A stretch of DNA of 64,000 nucleotides from Odontesthes bonariensis (GCF_027942865.1 NC_134510.1:23987209-24051208), one strand, 5' to 3'. Counted from the stretch's first letter, positions 42,806 through 54,743 are shown. Notes: generated from the letters alone by a model not told the origin. Program-made: numbers and translations.

Positions 42806-43914
42806 CTACCCTGGGCCGTTGGCGCTGCTCAAAGTTGATTGCTTCCCGACAAAGTGGGTGGAGTTCCCATTTTTTCGGGAACTCGAATCCACCTGAATGA
42901 GCAGTTTGCCTGAGTAAGTGTAGCAGAGCCGAAGGTGTTGCGTCACTGCGAGGGCGGAGCCTGGGTAGGAGGGAGGGGCTTGAAGCCGGTCGGGGGACCA
43001 GAAACGGGCGTGGTACCGGCTTCGGGCAGCAGGAGGCAGTGGTCTGGCAGACGCCCAGACCGCAGACAGCGTGACAGGTGATGGTCTGGCGGACGCCCAG
43101 ACTTCCGTCGGCGTGGCGGCAGGAGACGGTGGTCCTGCGGACGCCCGGAACCCTGATGACGTGGCAGCAGGCGGTGGTCTGGTTGGCACCCAGACTTCCG
43201 TCTGCGTGGCGGGAGGAGGAGCTGGGGACCGTCCCACGGTCGACCAGACATCCGGCGGGGGGGGGAGCCCCCCCTTCAAGGGATGGATCCCAGACATCCC
43301 CAAAGTCTGGGGGTGGGAGGGAGGGGCTCGAACAGGTGAGTCCATGGGCTGGGGCCCCATGGGCTCTGAGGCTTTATCGGGCCCTGCCGCCTCGTGGTCA
43401 GGCCCGGAAGCCTCCTGGTCGGGGTCGGGGTCAGGCCCGGAAGCCTCTTGGTCGGGGTCGGGGTCAGGCCCGGAAGCCTCTTGGTCGGGGTCAGGCCCGG
43501 AAGCCTCTTGGTCGGGGTCGGGGTCAGGCCCGGAGGCCTCTACGGCTGAGGCCAACTCGGGAACGGCTGGGGCCGGGGCCAGCTCTGGAACAGCTCTGGA
43601 ACAGCTGGGGCGCTGGACACTGTGGCTGCTGGGTCCTGGGAGCCTGAGGAAGAGGAGGGAGAGGAGCTGTACAGCTTAATTACCTCTTGAGGCTCCAAGC
43701 CAAAAACGTTCTGCGAGGCATCATGCTGCACAGTCCTGGCATGGTCCCATACGAACTCCAGGTTAGAGTGCCACCCCCGGAGCCCCCGCCTTGCTGACAA
43801 GAACAGCAAGAGCTCACCAGCCACCCGCAGTTTCTCAAGTGCGGAGACCCGCTCAATACTGCGCCAGAGCTCTTCGTAGAGGTCCCAGAATTTGTCTGAG
43901 TCCGCCGCGTCCAT
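42806..43914 (-). pseudogene. Gag-like or unknown frame of the LTR element, frameshifted
   Basis: The frame 43914-43540 starts 18 bases inside the right LTR (MDAADSDKFWDLYEELWRS) and ends in a Ser/Pro-rich stretch. It overlaps by 16 bases a second frame, 43555-42806, that starts MASAVEASGPD and carries tandem EASGPDPDPDQ repeats, then a Pro/Ala/Ser-rich region. The natural continuation is through a small frame change near 43550, so one ORF has probably been split by an indel. I recognise no capsid, zinc-knuckle or protease motif and cannot assign a function. Confidence 0.55.
43390..43545 (-). repeat. 27/33 bp tandem repeat encoding Asp-Pro-rich units
   Basis: About five GC-rich units of the type 'ggcccggaagcctc' plus 'tggtcggggtcgggg', with variable numbers of the 6 bp GGGTCG subunit. 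On the minus strand they encode EASGPD(PD)nQ. Confidence 0.9.
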
Positions 43915-43931
43915 TTTTGGTCGGCTCGTTC

Positions 43932-44371
43932 TGTCAAAAAGGTGTGGTGGAGAAGGTGGACACGGGTGCGGACTTTCACAAATAAGGAAGATTTATTAAT
44001 TCAAGACAAAAAGGTCAAAACAAAGCGCGGCATTCCAAAACTTAACTGTGACAAAACAAAAACTTGACTATGAAAAAAAACAAAAGACTTAGCTTGATAT
44101 TACATGGAATAAATACTTAGACTTCTTGGGGCTCGTGGAACATGGGTGGCAACAAACAACAACGATCCGACAAAAACGACAGGGGAGGCAGGAAACTAAA
44201 TAGAGGGCTGGGAGTGATTGGGGAGTGAGTGCAGCTGAGGAAAAAACACAGGTGAAGTGAATGAACCTAATGAACAGAGTGAAGGGAAACTAAGGCAAAA
44301 CTAAACATGGACTGACAACAAAAGCATAACCTAAAACATGAAAACTAAAAAATGAGTCCATGGGCGTGACA
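43932..44371 (-). repeat. Right LTR (5' LTR by orientation), uninterrupted
   Basis: 440 bp, TG...CA ends, followed by the TTTGT duplication. It serves as the empty-site reference for the MITE in the left copy. Confidence 0.9.
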
Positions 44372-44376
44372 TTTGT

Positions 44377-45240
44377 GATGAGTTGCTGTTAAGGCAATAT
44401 CTTTTATCGTTATTATCATTGAGGGTTCATAAATTAAACACGTTATGCGTGTTTACAGCACATACAAACAAATTTTAAATTTACAGACTAATCTGCATTG
44501 CATTTGTCTAAACAGGGCAAGAAAATACCAGCTAGATTACCACAAATCCGGAAGTGTACTTTGACAGCACCCTGGGGATAACACCTTTAGCAGCACCATC
44601 AAGCATTTCCATTTTGGGCTCTCTGATAGACCTCCTGCCAACACTGAGACAAAATGTACAATTTTAGTCCTACTTCTAAAAGTCACAATTATGTTATGTT
44701 ACGTTAAGTTCTTCAATATGGAAAATAAAGCACGGAGTAAATACCTTCTTTTGGACAGAAAGGTCAGCATAAATTAAATACTTGGTTGATTTTTCCATGC
44801 ACAGAAACAAACAAAAAAGGTATCTTGCCCTTTTACATCATCATTAAAAAAATTCACGTAGGAAAGCAGCTGGAAGGCAACCAATTCTTAATCTTGATAA
44901 GGTCTGACTGCAGAAAAACAGTTCTAAATTTCATCAGCTTTCAGTTTTCTAATGGTAAATACTTTATGTAATTATCCAAGAATGCAGTATGAATTAAATT
45001 ATGCTAACTTTAGAAGGTCCAGCTAAAATGTTGCCAGAAGTTTACATTAGTAATAGTAAAATGTTTTTTTTTTTTTTTTTTAAAGAGATGTAATGCAAGG
45101 CAAAGGAACAGTTTGGAAATGTTGTTTTGCAAAATTTTACAAAAATATGAGGGCACAAAGGTAAATAATAATAATAATAATAATAATAACCTCATATGAA
45201 AAACACCACATGAGGTATTACACAATTGTATGCATTGAAC
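44377..45240. other. Intergenic, AT-rich, no gene
   Basis: Contains a poly(T) run at 45063-45082 and an (AAT)n microsatellite at 45163-45188. No coding resemblance was seen. Confidence 0.6.
45163..45188. repeat. (AAT)n microsatellite
   Basis: About eight AAT units just before the Tc1-like remnant. Confidence 0.9.
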
Positions 45241-45344
45241 AAAAACTGTTGAAAATGTAGAGGCAGTGTATGAAAAACCAAGTACAACTTTACTGCTTCC
45301 ACAGGAAATAAGAAGTTAAGTAGCAGCCAGGTGCTACTATTCAT

Positions 45345-46470
45345 ACGCATTAATTAATTGATCAACAGCAGGTGTGAGCAGCACTTTAAAAGCAGCAGTG
45401 TTGTCAGTTTGCTGGTCTGGAGCATTCAGTTGCGTGTTAACATGATGCCAAGGAGGAAAGACATCTGCAATGATCTCAGAGAAGCAATTGTTGCTGCCCA
45501 TCAATCTGGAAAGGGTTATAAATCCGTTGTTCAACAGTGAGAAAAGTATTCACAAGTGGACAGAAGTCAAAACTGTTGCCGTTCTTCTTAGGAGAGGACG
45601 TCCCAGCACATATGCCCCAACGTCAGTCTGTGCAATACTCAGAAAAACTGCAAAAAACCCAAGAGCTATTTCTCAGACTCCACAGTCCCCAGTTAACATG
45701 TTAGATGTTAAAGTGCATGACGGTGTGATTAGAAACAGACTGAACAAGTACGACTTATGTGGAAGGTTTGCAGGAGAAAGTCTCTTCACTCTAAAAAGAA
45801 CATGGCAGCTCGGCTTGCAAAGCTGCATTTGAACAAACCACAAGACTTCTGGAACAATATCCTTTGGCCAGACAAGACCAAAGTGGAGATGTTTGGTCAT
45901 AATGCACAGCAGCATGTTTGGAGAAAAAACAAACAACATGTCAGCACAAACACCTGATACCAACTGTTAAGCACGGTGATGGACGGCTGATGATCTGTGC
46001 TTGTTTTACAGCCACAGAATCTGGTCACATTACAGTCATTGAGTATACCATGAACTCCTCTGTATAATAAGGTTTGCCAGAGTCAAAACTGAGGGCATCT
46101 GTCTGACAAATAAAGCTTGGCTGTTACTAGATCATGCAACAGAATGTCAGCAAAAGAAAAAACTCAAGGTGTTGCAATGGTCCGGTCAAAGTCCAGAGGT
46201 CAACCTCATTGAAATGATGCTGTGGGACCTTAACAGAGATGTGCATAAACAAATGCTGCAAACCACAATGAATGGAAGCAACATTAGAAAGACGAGTGGA
46301 CCAAAATTCCTCCGTTATGATATAACAGACAAATAATGCCATACAGAGAAAGATTATTTTAAGTTATTGCTGATAAAAATGGTTCAGAATCTTTTTTCAC
46401 ACACCGCTTCTTTGGTTAAATAAATAACATGCTGTATTTTGTCATTTGTTGTTATTCATCTGAGACCAGA
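45345..46470 (+). mobile_element. Degenerate Tc1-like transposon
   Basis: The leader 'attaattaattgatcaaca' leads to a start at 45441. The transposase N-terminus reads MMPRRKDICNDLREAIVAAH with QSGKGYKS, the paired-like DNA-binding domain. Further pieces are RRGRPSTYAP near 45590, NKYDLCGR near 45745, and HLNKPQDFWNNILWPDKTKVEM at 45827-45892, which is the conserved catalytic-domain block. Later the frame gives VLQWSGQSPEVNL near 46173. Deletions, frameshifts and stops interrupt it several times, so it is dead. The family is a common teleost Tc1 group. Terminal repeats were not confidently identified, so the ends are approximate. Confidence 0.85.
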
Positions 46471-46514
46471 CTAATTTTAATTATGCCTTAAATTGAACGA
46501 GGGCATGCTTTCTT

Positions 46515-47370
46515 TCACACATCCTGTTGTTGACATGGTACATCATGCTATTCTATCTGTGCTGTCTGAGATGGGAATCTCAGGCAGGGCACCATATTGT
46601 AATTGAATCATACCTCATAAACCTTTTTTAAAGTGTCATGGTGAGGATAAACATCTGTGCCCCATTGTCTCTCAACCGAGACACCCCAAGGCTCGATACT
46701 AGGACTCCATCTCTTTGCAATATGCGCCACCTCTTTTGGCCTTGTCATCTGCTAACATAGCTTCTCACATCACTGCTTTGTAGATTATATAAAACTCTAC
46801 CTATTATTGCCGCATGAAGACCTCATGATTTTACACGAATCTCAGCTTGTCACTCCAAAATATCCAAATAAAGGAAAGCCACTTTTATTAAACCTCTCTA
46901 GACTGAACTGTCGGTCCTCCCAGCCAATCACACCATCCAACACAATATTAACATAAAATTGAACTAAGTATGCCACCCGAGCACTGGTATGGACCCTGGT
47001 TATCTACCACTTCAACTATTAAAATGCTCCTACAGCACATCTCTGTCTCAGAACATGACAGCACATCTGGTGTTAATCAACCAAAAAAGACATACATCAC
47101 TCCATTACTCATTGAGCTTTACTGGCAACCCATGGCTGCCCAAATCAAATTGAGTAATGTCTGGGTCTGGTCCCAGCTATCTAAACTTCTGGACCATTAA
47201 GTTACTCCCAGGAACATCTTTTAGTACCGCTCATGTGTGGTTCCCTGATGGTGGCACTAACTACCAGAGTATGGAGACCTTCTCCTGTACGTTCAAGAAT
47301 CTCTTGAAAACTCATCTCTTCCGAGAACAACCTCCTCTCCACTTCCAAAATGCCTAATCTAAATTTGCTT
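46515..47370 (+). mobile_element. Decayed LINE relic
   Basis: Broken reverse-transcriptase-like pieces: 'VDMVHHAILSVLSEMGIS' near 46530, a decayed PQGSILG-type block near 46685 and an ELYWQPMAAQIK block near 47120, equivalent to the usual LHWLPV motif. An end reading LKTHLFRE lies near 47310. Stops and frameshifts are frequent. The order matches the C-terminal half of a LINE ORF2. Low coding integrity means only the general class can be called. Confidence 0.6.
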
Positions 47371-50349
47371 CCCCTCTGCACCTATTTTGTATGGCTATCT
47401 GTGGTTAGATTTATTATATCATTAGATTGATACATTTACTGTGTCTCAAAGAGCAGCAGAAAGGAATGGGGTACCAGGACACCTGTGTTTTGTACCACTT
47501 TTATATTGTTTGGTAGTAAAAAAAATCGGAATATCATGATTTGTTTGTGACGATATCCGATTATAGCCTACATCTGAACATGTCTTAAAAATGAAAGTGT
47601 GCTCTTTAAGCCCACTGGGTGAGCAGCAGTTTCGGCGGCGCTGTGAGGATGCTGAGATGCTCTGATCTCTCTCCGTGAATGCGCTCACGCCTGCCGGTGC
47701 ACGTGAGATGCGCATGTGACGACAAAAAAAGACGCAAGACCTGCTTTCTGTCTTTCACGCTCTGCTATCAAGACACAGAGACCATCCTTTAGTTAAACTA
47801 ACGGTCTGATCTGACCTGAGGACACCGGGTCTGCTCCCATTTAAGCGCACGGAGGTGAGTGTGTGTATGTGTGTGTCTGTGGTGACGACTGAGAGGTTGG
47901 CTTATTATCTCATTCAAGAACCCAGACAGTTGGATAGGTCCTCCCACCGGTGTCTGCCTATTTATACGGTTTAGAAACGCTGTTCTCGGTCGTGATAACA
48001 GGACGCGACTGAGAGACACAGAGATAAATCACAGCACGGTAAGAGCTCCAGTTCCTGCTCGAGTGTTGCGGATAACAGTGAATGTGAGTTTGACCTAAAT
48101 TATGCAATGATGGTAACGTAGCGTCTGCCGCGTGTGCTCCTTGAACGTAAACAGTTTGGTAGTGGAGGGGGTTTGAGCCAGTATGGATCTATGAGGATGC
48201 TGTGTGCGATGGGGCAGCTCTGCTGCATCATTCACCTCATCCGGTGCAGCAAAATCCACAGAAATCTCCGTCCTGGTTTTAAATTGAACCTAATTGTGGG
48301 ACTAACCCGAACGCCGCTCACAGCACATTATCGCAAGCTGCAAAGGTGAGTATTCAGCTCTAGGCCTTACAGAGGAAAATTAAGCGATTATGAAATAATA
48401 AGAGCAGTCCTGCTGAAGATATTTCCAAGCGTGCTGCCAAAATGACAGAAAGGTATTTATTTTTAATAGGCTCATGTGTTGTCATTCTGTTGACTAAACA
48501 AGTTTAACACCCCCCCCCCCCCATGGCCCGAACATAGCACCATGTCCGAGAAAAGTCTCTCCGACATGCTGCAAAACGCGCACATGCGACAACAAAAAGA
48601 AGCCAACATCTTGTATTCTTTCAGAATTTATCTACTTTTAGGATTTGATTGAGTTGAAAACTCATCTGAATCAAAGATGTTTGGGTCAGCTTTTGTTTTA
48701 AATCAGGGAAGACGTTTTATTTGATTAAATCTCCAAAAGTTAAGTACAATGCATGGAGCAGACAAGACTTTATCTTAATTAAAAATACGCAAAAGTGCAT
48801 TTGTGTTGTAAAACGTGTGAAAACACCATGATGCGTACAGAACTACTGTTGCATCATGCTGTATTTACACTGGTCAAAGATATGAGGCAACTGTAAGAAC
48901 AAAAAAATGACCCAGGCGGAAGATAAAATTGGAAGACTTTAGTTTCTATGTTCAAATGACTGAATAACTGCCTAATTATCCAAAACAAATTATTTGCACA
49001 GCTGTGTGACTCAATAGTTTTATCCCACCTGGCCAATGAGGGTTTGAAGGTGGAAAGCTCCGAAAAAGATTGAGTGAGCCGTGAAGGTATCAAAGTCATG
49101 ATGATCAACTTCCTGGTATAACGGCAGATATTCACAGACAGGTTTCATGTTGTTGTTGTGTTTTATCTTAACAGCTGGAAAAAGCTGAATAAATAAAACC
49201 TACAGGGAGTCCACTAAGCACCAGTGTAAACAAGTGCAAAACAAAAAACCCAAACAAGGTTTTACAGCCGCTGTAAAGGGTTTTAAATTTGACCATTGGC
49301 ATGGAAATACCAGTATCAGCCTGACACGCTCCAAACAGTGCAGGCAATGTGCGGAATCCCATTGCTTTGACTGAAAAGGGCAAACAAGCTGACAACAGGC
49401 TGGCCCACAGACACAGGTCAGACAGGAGGAGGGAGGGGAGCGCACAAAGTGTTGGCAACAGGTAGACATGCAAGTTGTAAGGGAAATGAGCCAGAGTTTT
49501 GGGATGGAAGACAAAGGTGGCGTGGGCAGTGTTTTCATTGAAAGTGGGGCAAATGGACAGTGTGTGCTGCAACCAGCGGGTTGTGTTTTGGGAGTGTGTG
49601 TGTTTGTTAGGGCGGTGGGTAGGTGGGGAGCAGGAGCTCTGATGGTTTGGTCTGTCAGCATGCCAGGGCCACATTCTCACCGTGCTGTCGTTGAAAGGGG
49701 CGGCAAAGACATAAACAAACCCAATGGGATTAGGGCCCACTCGGAGGAGTGATCATGGGGGATTTGCTGCCCGGCAGGCACACAATGGCATTGTCGCGTA
49801 ACACCCAAACACACACCACACATGCTCTATGGCAACATTTCACAACAGACCCAAGCCTACATAAATCTGATTAGAACTCCCTTTTGTTTGGGGAGCGGCA
49901 CCGGGGTTAACAGAGGCTAGCCTCGCCACGGGTGATGGGACAGGGTGTGAGTTGACGTCGGCAGGGCGACAGTGAGAGAATCTGGGGTCACGTTGTGTTG
50001 TGGCGGGGCGTTTACACGTGTCTGAAGCCCCAGACAGACAGGGAGGGTCATGGCTGTGTGTGGAAGCACAATAACAGGATGAATAAAGGGTCTTCTCTCC
50101 CTCAGTGTGTATGTTTCTGAGTCAGCTGATGATGGTGGACGGAGACAGGATCTAAGCTAACATGAGACAACAACAACACTGGCAGACACAAAGACAGTAA
50201 GCTGGTTTGAACCTGTTCAAAAAAAATCTGACCCAGAAACGATGAGACAGTGGAGGGACAAAGCACAACTGAGGTTCTGCTTTTAGCCTGACATTGAATG
50301 GATGGCTACAGAAAAGTCTGGAAATTTCTATCTTTGTGTTCCTTCCCAG
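47371..50349 (+). other. osgin2: osgin2 upstream region and probable first intron
   Basis: The 47.6-48.35 kb part is richer in CpG than its surroundings and has several donor-like sites: 'cacggag' then gtgagt at about 47853, and 'gctgcaaag' then gtgagt at 48346. One of these is probably the end of a non-coding osgin2 first exon. The acceptor is 'ttccttcccag' at 50349. The frame 48134-48349, which ends at the second donor, does not continue in frame into osgin2, so it would be an upstream ORF at best. A poly(C) run lies near 48510-48523. No other gene is seen. Confidence 0.4.
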
Positions 50350-50375
50350 TGTTGGCTCTGGCCCAGGCTGCAGCC

Positions 50376-52441
50376 ATGCCTCTCCTGGAAGAGACCACTC
50401 TGCCACAAGAACACCCACTTACTCTCCCTGTGGTCATCATAGGTAAACTTTAAACCCTCACTCAGCTTGCCCTTAATGGTCCGGCAATCACGCACCCTTC
50501 TCAATATAACTTGTGTAATATAATACCCACATTATGATGCTAATCCACAATTTTCCAAACATGGATTTATTTTTAGGCAATGGGCCATCAGGTATTTGCC
50601 TCTCCTACCTGCTGAGCGGATACAAGCCCTTTTTAGACACAGAGACTGTTCATCCAAACCCGATTCTGTACAGGAAACTGCAGGAGACCAAGCACCTCCC
50701 CATCACCGAGCAGGTAAAAACCCCTACAAGTTGTTATTGTTTATCGAAACATTTAGATTTGTCACAACAAAGGCTACTTTTTACAGGACTTGGAATATTT
50801 GAGTGAAGGTCTTGAGGGGAGGTCAAGGAATCCTGTGGCGGTGCTTTTTGATACACTGCTGCATCCCAATGCTGACTTTGGCTACGAGTTCCCTTCTGTC
50901 CTTCAGTGGAGGAGAGACAAGCAGCAACACATCCCACATCTGGTTCTGGGAAAGGCTACACCTGGGGGTGCTTGGCATGTAAGCGGCAAAGTTTAGTCTG
51001 CTACCCCCTTGTAACAATCCAAATTTTATATCAACCAGTTTGTTTTCATCTATGCCATTTTTTTCTCCCATCTCTTCAGGCAATGGAAGGCTCCATGTTG
51101 ACTATTAGTCTTGGCATCTGGATGGAGCTTCCTGGAGTCAACTACAGAGACTTGACCAATGGGAAACACAGGTAAAGAGAGGCTGACAACAACAAAAAAG
51201 AGATGGCTTTCAACGTAGTTCTTGCTGCTGTTTCTCATCATCTTTGTCTTGTCTTTAGGGATGTAACCAGTGACAGAGCCACCCCAGAGGAGATCTCATC
51301 TTATTACCGAGACTATGTGAAGCTAAAGGGTCTCCAAAAGAATTTCGTTGACAACACCTACGTGACCTCCGTCCAGAAACTCTGCCGGGGACACGAGGTG
51401 AAAAGTCTGGAAAATGGGCACACTAATCGAGAAGATGGTGGGGTGGGAAACGGTGGCAATGAAGGCTTTGATGGAAATGGAGAAGAGTGTGTTAACAGTG
51501 GAGGAGGGGGGGCTCTCTGGGAAGTAAGGGGATATCAGCAGGTCCAGAATGACACTCATGTCCCCTTCTGTCTGTTTGCTGAAAATGTAGTCCTGGCCAC
51601 TGGTGCGTCTGACTCACCAGTCCATTTGGGTGCAGAGGGGGACGATCTTCCTTTTGTATTCCACAGTATCTCAGACCTGGGCTTGGCTATGAGCCAGAGA
51701 AAGCTGGATATGAACTCCGATCCGGTTCTAATTGTAGGTGCAGGTTTAAGCGCTGCTGATGCAGTTCTGTCTGCTTGTAACAGCAACATTAGAGTGCTGC
51801 ATGTTTTTCGCAAGAGCGTTGACAACCAAGACCTCATCTTTAAGCAGTTGCCGAAGACCTTGTACCCAGAGTACCACAAAGTGTACAACATGATGTGCTC
51901 TCAGGCATACACAAACGTGGCTCCCCCTTCTGCTCCCAGCAGACCACAGGCAGTGAGTATTGCCTCTTCAGTATGTGCCAAGATGTGCCCTAAACCCCAG
52001 CTGGCTGCAGGTAACATGGCTGGAGGTGCCAGTGTCAGTCTGTTTCCCGACTACACCAGTTTTCCAGAACACTGTGTGGTGTCCTTCCAGTCTGACATGA
52101 AGTGTTTGCTGCAGGGGAACAACTCCCTGAAGGCATTCAAGATCTCCATGGCCTTGGTGCTGATTGGGACCAACCCAAACTTGTTTTTCTTAAAGGAACA
52201 GGGCCAGTACCTGGGTCAGGATCCAACAAAACCCATCTCTTGCAAGCAAAATCCCATTGACATCAACCCCTACACTTTTGAGTGCACCAAGGAGCCAGGG
52301 CTGTTTGCCATGGGCCCGCTGGTGGGAGACAACTTTGTTCGCTTTTTGAAGGGTGGCGCTTTGGGCATCGCCTCCTGTCTGGTGAAGAGACTCAAGAAGA
52401 GAGAAAAGCTCATCAGCAATGGAGGGAACAACTTCATCTGA
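50376..52441 (+). CDS. osgin2: Oxidative stress-induced growth inhibitor family member 2, complete, six coding exons
   Basis: Member of the OSGIN/OKL38 family, flavin-monooxygenase-like proteins tied to growth control under oxidative stress. Exons: 50376-50442, 50577-50713, 50787-50978, 51080-51171, 51259-52441. I also infer a 5' non-coding exon ending before 50350. The coding total is 556 aa with all phases consistent. The start MPLLEET matches mammalian OSGIN2. A dinucleotide-binding motif lies near the N-terminus (VVIIGNGPSGICLSYLLSG). A second one reads DPVLIVGAGLSAADAVL in the last exon. LGKATPGGAWH and the C-terminal GPLVGDNFVRFLKGGALG block are conserved. Compared with the human protein there are two insertions: a Gly/Asn-rich stretch at about 51408-51520 and an Ala/Pro/Ser-rich stretch at about 51918-52045. 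OSGIN1 is less likely given the N-terminus and the nbn neighbour. Confidence 0.95.
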
Positions 52442-52447
52442 AAACGC

Positions 52448-52453
52448 AATAAA
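52448..52453 (+). terminator. Candidate proximal osgin2 poly(A) signal
   Basis: AATAAA seven bases beyond the stop codon. A second AATAAA at 52817-52822 would give a more typical 3' UTR of about 400 bases. Confidence 0.35.
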
Positions 52454-52816
52454 GGTCTCAAGGCACGCATATAAAATCCTTTTACCATGCCAGAGAGAGA
52501 GGGAAAACAAGTTTTAATACGCTTTCATCATTAATGCAGTGTTTTGTCATCTAAGCTAAGGCATTTTAGAGACCAAAAAGAAAATGGATGTACACAAATC
52601 AGTTTTGAATGAAAAAAGAGAACGCTTTTAAGAGTAATGCCTGGCTTCATTTGAAGCCTCCAAATGCCCAAGCTTCCATGTGCCAATGTTTCACGGTCAA
52701 TCTGTGACCTCATAACAGAACGGGACCTTATTTCGATCAGGGTTGTTCATTTATTCACCGTGTGTCTTCAATCCATCTGCGAGCAGTGTTAAGTTGCACA
52801 GAGGCAAAACTCAAAA

Positions 52817-52822
52817 AATAAA
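52817..52822 (+). terminator. Candidate distal osgin2 poly(A) signal
   Basis: AATAAA about 375 bases after the osgin2 stop codon, the more plausible of the two sites by spacing. Confidence 0.45.
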
Positions 52823-52829
52823 GACCACT

Positions 52830-54650
52830 GCACCCTTTCAACTCGTCGCTGCAGTCGTGCAGGTGATGGGTGTATGCACAGAAATCCCAATTTCAAAGTT
52901 CAACAACTTGATTTAAAACAATCAAGAGGTATGTTACATCAGATTTATGAGACCCAAAAAGTTTGTGGCTGCCGAGGTATTGATGTTCCTGATTATTGAG
53001 CCTTTTTCTTTTTCTCACTCAAGAAGATTCTTTGTTATTGTTGGTAGTTGGAGCGATAGTCCAGTAAATTTGACCCATCGCTTTAGGGATGCTGCCACTG
53101 AGATCTGAATGTATTCATCCAAATCTAACGTCGATTTTACTGTCTGGATTCAAGCATCCAGGGAAAACATAAGGGCATGAAGGGTCAACTCTGGTGTTTA
53201 AATGGATTTCATTTCATGGAATGTAAAAATCATCTGATAATTTAGATTCAAACTCAACCATTTAGTTTATTTTCAGTCCTGTTTTTTAAGGCACAAATTT
53301 AAATTCTGAGACATAAAAGCTTTGCCCACATAAACAAATTCTGTAAATTCTTGACCCATAATGAAAGAGCGGAGTCTTCAGTAGAAAAATAGATTAAAAC
53401 ATGAAACATTTTATGCGACTCTTTGGTCTTAATGAAGTTTCTGCCAGTTACACAGCGACCAGTTATGAAGGTGGAAAACAAATCAATCCAGATGTTCCAA
53501 CAATTTATGGGTATTTTAGGGAAAGTCAGTTAATTCAAACCCGCGCATACGTGAAAAAAAGAGGCTTTAAAAAAAAAAAAAAGAATGAAAATCACATCCA
53601 GAACGTCATTTCTATAAACCACAGTTTCTTATTTCTTTGTTTTCAATCAACCCACATCTTAGCATTCAATTAGTATCACCTTTAATTACATGAAACCATT
53701 ATTAACATCAAATACTCATCAATGCTGACCTACCACTGTAGTCATGTAATTAGTTTTTTTTTTTTTTTAACTAACAATGTGAACCATGACAATCAACCTT
53801 GTTTTTGTTTCGGAGACACAACGAGGACAGACATTCACAGGTGATGTAGCGAGTCATGCAGAAGTCTTTTGTCTCTTATATTCCCGCTCTACATGTGAAT
53901 ATCGCTGTAATCTTCCACGTTTAAAGCAACTGAACTGTAAGCAGCCCCAACCGTTATCGTCAAGTGACAAAAATCAGCTCAGAAAGGCGACGGGAGATGA
54001 CGAGTCACAATCCATTTTCCGTTTCTACTATCTTTTCCTTACCTTTTTAGTCATTTAAGCAGCGTCTGCAGAACTGCTACGCCATAACCTGCATCCTTTG
54101 AGCCGCTCACGCACAGCTTACGCTTTGTTTATTGTGACTTGACTTTTTTTTTTTTCATTTTCGATTCTCCTCTTGCCAACTTCGACATTATAAAAGTCAA
54201 CAAAGGGGGGGTGGGGGTTAATACTTTATTAAAATGACTTGTTGTGTAGTCATATGACTTTTTACACTAACAAAACACTTTTACTCATTACTGTTTAGGT
54301 TTTGGTAATCATTTAACAACTAGTGAAAATGTTACCTGTGTTAACTACTGAATTTCAGCTGAATTATATACCTTGATGCTTTTTTTTTTGAACTTCTGAA
54401 CATTGTTTTGATAGAAATATTAAATATATGCATGCAGGCACGAGCCATTGGCTGGCAGCGGCTGGCAGAAAACTCCTACAAGGAGGGGCGTGGGGAGAGT
54501 TAGACCCGGTGGATTTGACCACGTAGGGCGACTCAAAAGTGGAGCATCTTTATCCTTTTCTATTTCCTTGTTTTAAAAGATAAAAATTTAAGCTGTTGAG
54601 ATGAGAAATACTGCTTCAAAAGCATGATTTCTACTTTGTATTAATCTGTG
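52830..54650. other. Intergenic space between convergent osgin2 and nbn
   Basis: AT-rich with homopolymer runs near 53570, 53755 and 54146. Short frames only, none recognisable. An uncharacterised 81-codon frame at 54744-54989 is listed separately. Confidence 0.55.
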
Positions 54651-54743
54651 TACTCGACATTTTAATAGGAATGCAAATGGATTTCAGATAGAAACTCAAA
54701 GCGCAAGTAGTTAATTAACAAGCTGATTAATCCCCAAAAAAAG

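Larger units (their letters stand above)
41177..44371 (-). mobile_element. Non-autonomous LTR retrotransposon, complete with target-site duplication
   Basis: Two direct repeats bound the element: 41177-42288 (holding a 650 bp insertion) and 43932-44371 (440 bp). Each begins TGTCAAAA and ends GCGTGACA. The element is flanked by a perfect 5 bp duplication TTTGT (41172-41176 and 44372-44376). On the minus strand a guanine-rich polypurine-like tract (GAGGGTGGGGGGCTC) directly precedes the repeat at 42288, as expected upstream of a 3' LTR, so the element is transcribed leftward. The internal part of about 1.6 kb encodes a short gag-like or unknown frame and repeats, but no reverse transcriptase, integrase or protease. 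I could not identify a tRNA primer site. Without the insertion the LTRs look nearly identical, so the insertion is recent. Confidence 0.88.

Noticed and set aside
43071..43679. Two long plus-strand frames of 189-202 aa rich in Gly, Ser and Arg
   Set aside because: They are antisense of the LTR-element Asp-Pro repeat region; high GC and in-frame repeats keep several frames open.
48134..48349. Possible N-terminal coding exon of osgin2
   Set aside because: It ends at a good donor, but splicing to the acceptor at 50349 puts it out of frame with the conserved MPLLEET start.
49168..49740. Overlapping 190-aa and 153-aa minus-strand frames
   Set aside because: No recognisable domain, mixed Cys/Pro/Leu composition, and no splice or promoter support; the opposite strand also has a frame here, as expected by chance.
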